Assembly (NCBI GenBank): GCA_000686145.1
Contig: JMMB01000007.1
Coordinates: 496,001-560,000, forward strand
Direction of reading: 5' to 3'
DNA from: Peptostreptococcaceae bacterium VA2
Lineage (GTDB): Bacteria > Bacillota > Clostridia > Peptostreptococcales > Peptostreptococcaceae
Length of the DNA: 64,000 nt
Position 1 is the first letter of the stretch; each line of letters starts with the position of its first letter. The position numbers were made by a program, and so were the translations under genes. Below the pieces are notes generated by a model, which was not told where the DNA came from, did not search any database, and worked only from the letters and a program-made list of their open reading frames with translations. Positions 1-6,725 of this stretch are shown one piece after another.

Positions 1-1175
1 ATGAAAAGTGGAAGATAGATGTAAATGGGAAATACTATATAACTAAAAACTCATCAGCAATAGTTGCGTTTGAAGTTAACTCTAATAATATAGATAAAGA
101 AGGATTTAGAATAATTGGATCTCATTCAGATTCACCTACATTTAGAATAAAGCCGAATGCAGAAATGTCTGTAGAAGATACATATTTAAAATTAAATACA
201 GAATGTTACGGAGGTCCTATATTAAATACATGGTTGGATAGACCATTAGGAATAGCTGGAAGAGTAGTACTAAAAAGTGATAACATATTAAAGCCTATAG
301 AGAAAACTATAAATATAAATAAACCGGTTTGCATAATACCAAATATAGCAATACATATGAATAGAACTGTGAATGAAGGATATGCACTAAATAAGCAAAA
401 GGATATGTTACCTTTAGTTGGCCTTTTAAATGATAATTTAGAAAAAGATAATTTCTTATTAAATCAAATATCAGAAAAATTAAATGTAAAAGTAGAAGAC
501 ATAATAGATTTTGATTTATTCTTATATGAATTTGAAAAAGGAAGTTTAATAGGTCCTAATGAAGAATTTATATCAACTGGTAGATTAGACAATTTATCTA
601 TGGCTCATGCTAGTTTACACGCTCTTATAAATGCAAAAGGTAATAAAGGAGTAAATTTAGTAGCAGTATTTGATAATGAAGAAGTAGGAAGCTCAACTAA
701 GCAAGGTGCAGATTCAAATATGCTATTAAATATATTAGAAAAAATATGTTTATCTTTAGGAAAATCAAGAGAAGAATTCTTTAATTCAATGTACTCTTCA
801 TTTATAATATCAGCAGATTTAGCACATGCAGTTCATCCTAATATGGTTGATAAGCATGATCCAACAAGTAGACCAGTTATGGGAAAAGGTCCAGTTATAA
901 AAATAAATGCAAACCAAGCTTATACAAGTGATGCTCATTCTATATCTATTTATAAATCTATTTGTAAAGAAGCTAATGTTAAATATCAAGAATTTGTAAA
1001 TAGATCAGACGAAAGAGGAGGAAGTACTATAGGACCAATATCTTCTACTCATATAGATATACCTTCTGTAGATGTAGGAAGCCCTATACTTGCAATGCAT
1101 TCTATAAGAGAATTAGGAAGTGTAGAGGATCATTATAGTATTTACCAAACATTTAATAAGTTTTATGAAATATAG
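1..1175 (+). CDS. M18 family zinc aminopeptidase (5' truncated by window edge)
   Basis: Cytosolic metallo-aminopeptidase that removes N-terminal residues from peptides. The reading frame is open from base 3, so the true start lies upstream; the in-frame ATG at 165 is internal. Family motifs seen are SHSDSPTFRIKP (the metal-binding His at 123-125 and Asp at 129-131), STGRLDN, a DNEEVGS motif carrying the catalytic and ligand glutamates, and ADLAHAVHPN near the C terminus. SDERGGSTIGPI and the DVGSPILAMHSIRE tail are also typical of M18 enzymes. A GAGAGGAGA ribosome site for the next gene overlaps its stop codon, so the two are probably co-transcribed. The specific substrate is not evident. Confidence 0.93.
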   Translation, partial: EKWKIDVNGKYYITKNSSAIVAFEVNSNNIDKEGFRIIGSHSDSPTFRIKPNAEMSVEDTYLKLNTECYGGPILNTWLDRPLGIAGRVVLKSDNILKPIEKTININKPVCIIPNIAIHMNRTVNEGYALNKQKDMLPLVGLLNDNLEKDNFLLNQISEKLNVKVEDIIDFDLFLYEFEKGSLIGPNEEFISTGRLDNLSMAHASLHALINAKGNKGVNLVAVFDNEEVGSSTKQGADSNMLLNILEKICLSLGKSREEFFNSMYSSFIISADLAHAVHPNMVDKHDPTSRPVMGKGPVIKINANQAYTSDAHSISIYKSICKEANVKYQEFVNRSDERGGSTIGPISSTHIDIPSVDVGSPILAMHSIRELGSVEDHYSIYQTFNKFYEI

Positions 1176-1190
1176 AGAGGAGATGAGACT

Positions 1191-1937
1191 GTGAGAATAG
1201 GACTATGTCTTTCTGGTGGAGGTGCTAAAGGTTCATACCAAGCCGGAGTTATAAAAGGTCTTTATGACAGAGGAATAAATAAATTTGAGGCTATAACAGG
1301 AACATCTATAGGTGCTATAAATGGATATTACATATTCACAGGAAATGTTGACAACCTAGAGAGAATGTGGACAAATATAGAAACAAGTTCTGAAAATAAT
1401 ATTGAAATAGTGGATAATACTGTGGATAATTCGCCTGTAATCGATGAACTAAAGCGACTTATTAATAAAAATACACAGGAAATTGATTTCCATGTGAACT
1501 ATATAGAGATAAAAGATAAAAATGTTAGTGAGAAAGTAGTTAATGTACTTAAAGTAGATAAAGAAGAAGGTTTAAATGCAGTTAAGTACAGTGCTTTGCT
1601 ACCATGTAATCCAAATGCAACTTTATCTTTTAAGAAGCAATTTGATAAAGACATAAGTGAAGGTTTATATGATGGATATAAGCTTGATGGTGGCTTGGTT
1701 AATAACACTTTAATAGAGCCATTGGTTGAAAAAGATGTGGATAAAATTATAATTATATCCACAGTTCATGATTATGTTTTACCGGAAGAAATAAAAAGTA
1801 AATATAACATAGATAATATAATAATTGCTAGACCTAAAACTATATTTGGTAAAAATGATACTTTAAGATTTGAGAAAGAATTTTGTAATGATATATTTAA
1901 AGAAGGATATGAAATAGGAAAATTTTTAAATATATAG
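1191..1937 (+). CDS. patatin-like phospholipase family protein
   Basis: Predicted lipid acyl hydrolase of the patatin/RssA-YjjU type, 248 residues, probably cytosolic or membrane-peripheral because no signal peptide is visible. The oxyanion-hole glycine loop SGGGAKGSYQAG is at residues 8-19, the nucleophile elbow GTSIG puts Ser39 in place, and the catalytic Asp166 sits in the DGG motif. That is a complete Ser-Asp dyad. The start is GTG, supported by GAGAGGAGA about ten bases upstream; no better ATG exists in frame. It follows the aminopeptidase by 15 bases. The physiological lipid is unknown. Confidence 0.88.
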   Translation: MRIGLCLSGGGAKGSYQAGVIKGLYDRGINKFEAITGTSIGAINGYYIFTGNVDNLERMWTNIETSSENNIEIVDNTVDNSPVIDELKRLINKNTQEIDFHVNYIEIKDKNVSEKVVNVLKVDKEEGLNAVKYSALLPCNPNATLSFKKQFDKDISEGLYDGYKLDGGLVNNTLIEPLVEKDVDKIIIISTVHDYVLPEEIKSKYNIDNIIIARPKTIFGKNDTLRFEKEFCNDIFKEGYEIGKFLNI

Positions 1938-1983
1938 TTTTAAATTATCTATATTTAATAAAAAAGCGAATATTTTGGTTTGA

Positions 1984-2036
1984 ACAATTACAATTGTATC
2001 AAAAACATTGAATAAACTGCTAAATGTTAGTATAAT
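1984..2036 (+). promoter_or_regulatory. sigma-A-type promoter with upstream dyad
   Basis: TTGAAT at 2008-2013, a 17-base spacer, then TATAAT at 2031-2036, placed correctly for the gene at 2086. A dyad ACAATTacAATTGT (1984-1997) lies just upstream of the -35 and could be an operator; that role is inference. Confidence 0.6.
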
Positions 2037-2085
2037 ATAAAGGTTCTTTAAACTGAGAAAATAATATATGGAGTTGAGATAAATT

Positions 2086-2679
2086 ATGGCAACTAAGAGA
2101 ATCGCAGTATTAGGTGGTCCTAGATGTGGAAAAACTACATTAATACAACATTTATATGTAGAAATGAAAATAGCAGGATTAAATGTAGGATATGCATTAG
2201 AATATTCAACAGAATATTTGAAAGATAAAGGAATGATAGAAACTATATCAGAACAATATGGAATCTATTTAGGTCAGAAAAAAATAGAAGATGAATTAGA
2301 AGTATTTGATTATGCTCTTACAGATTACGCTACTTTTGTACCTTATATATACGGAAGATTTATGTTAGGAAACAAAGCTAGAAGTAAAAAAGAAATACAA
2401 ATACTTAAAGATTTATACTGCTTAGCAATAGAAGATATACAAAATTATGATATGATAGTGTATGTTCCAAGAGAATTTGGATATATACAAGATGGAGTAA
2501 GATGGCAAGATGAAGATATAGCTATTCAAATAGATGAATCTATATTAAACTTCTTAAAATCAGAAAATATTAATTATGTGGAAGTTAAAGGATCAACAAA
2601 AGAAAGATCTAAAAAGATATTAGATTTATTAGATATTGAATATGAACAAGCACCACAATTAGTTAATGAAGCAAAATAA
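2086..2679 (+). CDS. P-loop ATPase/kinase-like protein (AAA_28/NadR-like)
   Basis: A 197-residue nucleotide-binding protein. The Walker A motif GGPRCGKTT is at residues 10-18, directly after a beta strand (RIAVLG). Downstream, YDMIVYVPREFGY resembles a Walker B strand. The overall pattern is like small deoxynucleoside- or NadR-type kinases and single-domain AAA proteins, but no substrate motif is recognisable, so the reaction is left open. It has its own promoter (2008-2036) and its own terminator (2710-2756), so it is monocistronic. The ATG start has GGAGTTGAG upstream. Confidence 0.75.
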   Translation: MATKRIAVLGGPRCGKTTLIQHLYVEMKIAGLNVGYALEYSTEYLKDKGMIETISEQYGIYLGQKKIEDELEVFDYALTDYATFVPYIYGRFMLGNKARSKKEIQILKDLYCLAIEDIQNYDMIVYVPREFGYIQDGVRWQDEDIAIQIDESILNFLKSENINYVEVKGSTKERSKKILDLLDIEYEQAPQLVNEAK

Positions 2680-2709
2680 TTATATATTAATTTAAAATAT
2701 AGTGAAAAA

Positions 2710-2756
2710 AATATTAGGATACAAGTGTAGAATATACTTGTATCCTATATTTTTCT
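2710..2756 (+). terminator. intrinsic terminator after P-loop ATPase gene
   Basis: Stem AGGATACAAGT (2716-2726) with ACTTGTATCCT (2736-2746), extended by flanking AAATAT/ATATTT and followed by a T run. Confidence 0.85.
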
Positions 2757-2914
2757 AGTGATAGTGTATTATAAACTATGATATTGTGAATAATTGTACT
2801 TGAGTAAGATTTTATTATATTATTAAAAAATTTATAAGGTTTTTATGAAAGTTAGTATATAATAATATAGTGACATTACATAAATAAGATTTAAAATAAG
2901 GAAGGAATATTAAA

Positions 2915-3439
2915 ATGGAAACTAAAAACCCAATAGTAACTATAGAAATGGAAAATGGAAAGAAAATGGTAGCAGAGTTATATCCTCATATAGCTCCTAA
3001 TACAGTAAAGAACTTTGTAACATTAATAAACGAAGGATTCTACAATGGAGTAGCATTCCACAGAGTTATAGAAGGATTCATGATACAAGGTGGATGCCCT
3101 AATGGAAATGGAATGGGTGGACCAGGACATTCTATAAAGGGAGAATTCAGTGGAAATGGATTCACTAACAACTTAAAGCATGAGCCAGGTGTATTATCTA
3201 TGGCTAGAACTATGGCTCCTAACTCAGCTGGATCTCAATTCTTCTTAATGCACAAGAATTCTCCACATTTAGATGGACAATACGCTGGATTTGGTAGAGT
3301 TATAGAAGGAATGGATGTAGTTAATGAAATAGCTACAACACCAACTGGTAGAGGCGATGTACCTAAGACTCCACAAGTTATGAAAAATGTAACAGTTGAA
3401 ACTTTCGGAGTAGATTATTCAGACGTAGAAAAAATGTAA
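2915..3439 (+). CDS. ppiB: cyclophilin-type peptidyl-prolyl cis-trans isomerase
   Basis: Catalyses cis-trans isomerisation of X-Pro bonds in folding proteins. It has 174 residues with no signal peptide, so it is cytosolic. The cyclophilin core is complete: FHRVIEGFMIQGG (the active-site Arg of the FHRV motif), the MARTMAPNSAGSQFFLM strand and loop, and HLDGQYAGFGRVIEGMDVV. AAGGAAGG-type Shine-Dalgarno bases precede the ATG. It stands alone, with terminators on both sides. The symbol is given by family; paralogues may exist elsewhere in the genome. Confidence 0.93.
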   Translation: METKNPIVTIEMENGKKMVAELYPHIAPNTVKNFVTLINEGFYNGVAFHRVIEGFMIQGGCPNGNGMGGPGHSIKGEFSGNGFTNNLKHEPGVLSMARTMAPNSAGSQFFLMHKNSPHLDGQYAGFGRVIEGMDVVNEIATTPTGRGDVPKTPQVMKNVTVETFGVDYSDVEKM

Positions 3440-3449
3440 TTTAATTTAA

Positions 3450-3497
3450 ACACCCTATAGAGTAGACTATTTTGTAGTCACTCTATAGGGTGTTTTT
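3450..3497 (+). terminator. intrinsic terminator of ppiB
   Basis: Perfect 14-base stem ACACCCTATAGAGT (3450-3463) with ACTCTATAGGGTGT (3480-3493). It is continued by an inner GACTA/TAGTC stem and followed by a T-rich stretch. Confidence 0.92.
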
Positions 3498-3559
3498 GTT
3501 AAATGAAATCGTTATATACTAATATAATGTTTTATGTTAAAATTTAAATAAATGAATCG

Positions 3560-3654
3560 AAAATTGGAGAACAAAATAGCTAGGGAATATAAGTTTTGGC
3601 CGACTTACTCCTTTGTTTTTAGTTTAGTAACACTAAAAGCAAGGAGCGTTTTTT
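3560..3654 (+). promoter_or_regulatory. candidate cis-regulatory leader (riboswitch-like attenuator) or sRNA
   Basis: This element fills the gap before the LytTR regulator. A clear terminator hairpin spans 3608-3654: CTCCTTTG..., then TAAAAGCAAGGAG, then TTTTTT. Upstream, GGAG (3566-3569) can pair with CTCC (3608-3611), which is also the first part of the terminator's 5' arm. CAAAA (3572-3576) pairs with TTTTG (3594-3598), enclosing a conserved-looking UAGCUAGGGAAUAUAAG loop. The two folds are mutually exclusive, as in an attenuator. It matches no riboswitch class I can name. An independent small RNA ending at 3654 is the alternative. Confidence 0.5.
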
Positions 3655-3781
3655 ATGTAAAGAAGAAGATTTTATAATTATTTATTTGCTGATAAAGGAA
3701 GAGTAGGCAGGGGACTTAAGTACGGAAAATGGATCTTTATAAATCTGTAATCTTTTATTTATAAAGAATAGGGGGATTTTT

Positions 3782-4495
3782 ATGTATCGAATGGTTATAT
3801 GTGAAGATGAGGTTAGGCAAAGGGCGATTTTAAAAGACTTTATATGCAAATCTTTTGAAGACATATCTGATCAAATAGAGATATTAGAATTTAGCTCAGG
3901 TGAAGAGTTATTAGCACATGAAAACTTAGAAGGAATTGATATTTTCTTTTTAGATATTCAAATGGATAAATTGACAGGTATGGATGTAGCTAAAAAAATA
4001 AGAGAAAATAATGATACGTCTGAAATTATATTTATAACATCATTATTAGAGTACGTACAAGAAGGCTATAAAGTTAGAGCCTATAGATATTTATTAAAAC
4101 CTATAAAATATGAGGATTTAAAAGAAAATATTCTAAGTTGTGTATCTGATATTATAAAGAAAAGAGATAATTTTATGATAGTAGAAGGAAATGGAATTAA
4201 TTATAAAATAACTATTAAAGAGATTACATATATAGAAATTATAAAAAATGATATAACAATTCATACTATAGATAAAGATTATAATACTAAAAATAGAATT
4301 AAAAATTTAGAAAAAGAGCTTTTAATGTATAATTTTTTTAGATGCCATAAAAGTTACTTAATAAATATGGAGCATATAGAATTTATAGGCAAAAATAATG
4401 TTATTATACAGAATATAGAAATACCAGTTAGTAAATATAGAATGAGCAGTTTAAAAACTGAGATAACAAATGTACTGGGTGCAATAATATGTTAG
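3782..4495 (+). CDS. LytTR-family response regulator (AgrA/VirR-like)
   Basis: Transcription factor phosphorylated by the kinase encoded immediately downstream. It has 237 residues. The receiver domain (about 1-120) has the acidic pair Glu8/Asp9, phospho-acceptor Asp58 (FFLDIQM), Thr86 and Lys106 (LLKP). The LytTR DNA-binding domain covers about 140-232, with the typical FFRCHKSYLINMEHI and EIPVSKYR segments. The start ATG has AGGGGGA seven bases upstream. Its last 7 bases overlap the kinase gene, so translation is coupled. Direct repeats resembling VirR boxes upstream of the ABC transporter (5883-5912) are its likely target; that is inferred. Confidence 0.93.
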   Translation: MYRMVICEDEVRQRAILKDFICKSFEDISDQIEILEFSSGEELLAHENLEGIDIFFLDIQMDKLTGMDVAKKIRENNDTSEIIFITSLLEYVQEGYKVRAYRYLLKPIKYEDLKENILSCVSDIIKKRDNFMIVEGNGINYKITIKEITYIEIIKNDITIHTIDKDYNTKNRIKNLEKELLMYNFFRCHKSYLINMEHIEFIGKNNVIIQNIEIPVSKYRMSSLKTEITNVLGAIIC

Positions 4496-5907
4496 AAGAT
4501 AAATTAATTTTTATACTTATGGTAATTATATCGTCATCTTTAGAAGGGATTGTTCTAAATGTATTGCTATGTGAATTTATAAATTTGAAAAATAGTAAAA
4601 AAAAATTAAATATTAGTTTATTTATTTGTATTACTATAATTGCTATATCTGAGTTAATAACAAGAAATTTGATTTTTGAAATGAATTGTCCAATTACAGA
4701 TGCATCTTTAAATACATTTGTTTATAGAGTTTTAAAATCAGTTATATATTTAATTTTAATAATTATATTCATAAAGGTTAACTATGATGTAAATATATAT
4801 AAAAGTATAATTATAGGTGTAACTTATATTTTCATATTAGGGGCATTTAATGAAATAGTTTATGCATTCTTATCTATACTATGTAACAAATTAATAGATA
4901 TGCAATATGGTTGGTATTATACATTGATGTACCATGAAAAATTAGTTTCATTAGAAGTAATTATTTTATCAAAATTATTATTAATATATTTAGTAACAAT
5001 AATTAAATTTTTTAAATTAAAAGTTCAAATTGATAAAAAAAAATATAAATATATATATTTTTCTATAATAGCAAATTTAGCAAGTGCTATACTAATTTTT
5101 ACTATTATATATAAAGCAACACAATCTTCAACAAATCTTTTTTTAGATATAATTATTATTGCAATTTCAAGTGGTATATTGATTTTGAATATTTTTTTCA
5201 TGTGGCTAATAATAAGAGTTATAAAGGATAATAATTTGAAAGCTGAAAATAAGTGTATAAAAGAAAATATACAATTGCAATATAAGTATTATTCAAATAT
5301 GCAACAGTCACAATTAAAAGTAAAAAAATTATATCATGATATGAAAAATCATATGATATGTATAGAAAATTTATATGGTAAAAATGAATATGTAACAAAT
5401 ATAAATAATCAACTTGAAGAATGTACATCTATATTTAACACTAATAATATGATTTTAGATATTATTTTAAATGATAAAAAAAATATTTGTCAAAGCAAGG
5501 GTATAGACTTATTTGCTGATATAAATTTTAAAGAATGTGATTTTATAGATCTTGCAGATGTGTGTAGCATATTTTCTAATATGATAGATAATGCAATAGA
5601 AGCTTGCGAAAAAATAGAAAATAATAATATAGTAAAGAAAATAAAAATAAAAGGTACTATAGTTAAAAAATTATATGTTATAAAATGTGAAAATACAAAA
5701 ACTAATAAAGTAGAATTAAAAAATGGACTAGCTATTACCGATAAAAAAGATAAATTTTTACATGGAGTAGGAATTAGCAGTATGAAGACTTCAATAGAAA
5801 AATATAATGGAAATTTAGAAGTGAATGATTTAGAAAATAAATTTTTAGTGAATATTTGTATACCTTTAAGAATAGAAAATTTCCAGTTGTGTTCTCAAAA
5901 TGCCTAG
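4489..5907 (+). CDS. sensor histidine kinase, GHKL/AgrC-VirS-like
   Basis: Membrane sensor kinase, 472 residues. About seven hydrophobic segments (near 5-30, 38-60, 77-99, 103-131, 151-174, 184-208 and 216-245) make an integral sensor with no large external domain, as in peptide-sensing AgrC/VirS kinases. A short coiled stretch leads to the phospho-acceptor His283 in KKLYHDMKNH. The ATP-binding N box is at N364-N368 (NMIDNAIEA) and the G box at 425-430 (HGVGIS). It overlaps the regulator gene by 7 bases. No agrB or agrD-like peptide gene is visible nearby, so the signal is unknown; an antimicrobial or host peptide exported by the adjacent transporter is possible. Confidence 0.92.
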   Translation: MLEDKLIFILMVIISSSLEGIVLNVLLCEFINLKNSKKKLNISLFICITIIAISELITRNLIFEMNCPITDASLNTFVYRVLKSVIYLILIIIFIKVNYDVNIYKSIIIGVTYIFILGAFNEIVYAFLSILCNKLIDMQYGWYYTLMYHEKLVSLEVIILSKLLLIYLVTIIKFFKLKVQIDKKKYKYIYFSIIANLASAILIFTIIYKATQSSTNLFLDIIIIAISSGILILNIFFMWLIIRVIKDNNLKAENKCIKENIQLQYKYYSNMQQSQLKVKKLYHDMKNHMICIENLYGKNEYVTNINNQLEECTSIFNTNNMILDIILNDKKNICQSKGIDLFADINFKECDFIDLADVCSIFSNMIDNAIEACEKIENNNIVKKIKIKGTIVKKLYVIKCENTKTNKVELKNGLAITDKKDKFLHGVGISSMKTSIEKYNGNLEVNDLENKFLVNICIPLRIENFQLCSQNA

Positions 5908-5912
5908 TTGTA
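5883..5912 (+). promoter_or_regulatory. VirR-box-like direct repeats (LytTR regulator binding site)
   Basis: CCAGTTGTG (from 5883) and CTAGTTGTA (ending 5912) are two 9-base direct repeats offset by 21 bases. Length and spacing fit the tandem sites bound by LytTR regulators, and the core resembles the published C. perfringens VirR box CCAGTTNTN. They lie in the last codons of the kinase gene, just upstream of the promoter at 5922-5950. Confidence 0.55.
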
Positions 5913-5921
5913 GCTATTGTA

Positions 5922-5950
5922 TTGAAAAATAAAATAAAAGATGTTATCTT
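5922..5950 (+). promoter_or_regulatory. promoter for the ABC transporter operon
   Basis: TTGAAA (5922-5927), 17-base spacer, TATCTT (5945-5950). The predicted start near 5957 falls inside the loop of the hairpin at 5936-6016, downstream of its 5' arm. Confidence 0.5.
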
Positions 5951-6016
5951 TTGTAAGTAGAAGATTAAATAGATGATAAATATTTAATAAGCGCTTATAA
6001 AGATAACATCTTTTTT
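5936..6016 (+). terminator. long inverted repeat/terminator between kinase and ABC operon
   Basis: A perfect 16-base stem (5936-5951 with 5999-6014) is closed by a 47-base loop and followed by a run of T. The loop also holds TTAAATA/TATTTAA and the 12-base palindrome ATAAGCGCTTAT (5987-5998). It would stop read-through from the two-component genes. Confidence 0.65.
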
Positions 6017-6054
6017 AATTTATAGAAAATTAAATTATACAAAGGGGAAGTAGT

Positions 6055-6717
6055 ATGCCAATATTAAAAATACAAAATTTAAATAAGATATATGGAAAAG
6101 ATGAAACAGAAGTAAAAGCACTAAACAACATAAACATAGAAATAAACAAAGGGGAATTTGTTGTAATAGTAGGAAAAAGTGGAAGTGGGAAAAGTACATT
6201 ACTGCATATAATGGCAGGGCTTGAAACTCCAACAAGTGGAGATATAATTATAGACAATATAAACATTTCATCTCTTGATGAAAAACAAAGATCACTTTTA
6301 CGTAAAGAAAAGATAGGACTAATATTTCAATCATATAATTTAATTCCTGTATTGACTGTCGAGGAAAACATAAAACTACCAACAATAAATACAAATAACA
6401 AAGATGATATATATGTTAATGAACTAATGGAACTACTTAGTATAAAAGATAGAAAAACTCATCTACCAAGCCAACTATCAGGTGGTCAACAACAAAGGGT
6501 AGCAATAGGAAGAGCACTTGTAAATAAGCCAGCAATTATATTTGCAGACGAGCCTACTGGTAATCTAGATACAAAAACAGAAGGTGAAGTTTTAAGCCTT
6601 TTAAAAGAATCTCAAAAAAAATACAATCAAACAATAATAATGATAACTCACAATATGGAGATTGCAAAATATGCAGATAAAATTATAAAAATTGAAGATG
6701 GATTTATAAGAGAGTAG
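6055..6717 (+). CDS. ABC transporter ATP-binding protein (MacB/LolD type)
   Basis: Cytoplasmic ATPase subunit powering the FtsX-type permease encoded 8 bases downstream. It has 220 residues with every ABC motif intact: Walker A GKSGSGKST (40-48), Q-loop Gln92, signature LSGGQQQ (141-147), Walker B IIFADEP (161-167) and the switch His199. AAAGGGG precedes the ATG. The class (MacB/LolD/BceA-like) usually drives mechanotransmission or export of peptides and lipoproteins, often giving antimicrobial peptide resistance. Linkage to the LytTR two-component system suggests inducible peptide export or defence, which is inference. Confidence 0.94.
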   Translation: MPILKIQNLNKIYGKDETEVKALNNINIEINKGEFVVIVGKSGSGKSTLLHIMAGLETPTSGDIIIDNINISSLDEKQRSLLRKEKIGLIFQSYNLIPVLTVEENIKLPTINTNNKDDIYVNELMELLSIKDRKTHLPSQLSGGQQQRVAIGRALVNKPAIIFADEPTGNLDTKTEGEVLSLLKESQKKYNQTIIMITHNMEIAKYADKIIKIEDGFIRE

Positions 6718-6725
6718 GTGAAATT

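Noticed and set aside
3681-3781. Second T-box-like leader before the LytTR regulator
   Set aside because: GAAGAGTAGGCAG looks superficially like a stem I start, but there is no T-box sequence, specifier loop or terminator after it.
5219-6266. Several opposite-strand open frames over the kinase and ABC ATPase genes
   Set aside because: They are AT-rich antisense shadows with no ribosome sites, and the plus-strand genes carry complete family motifs.
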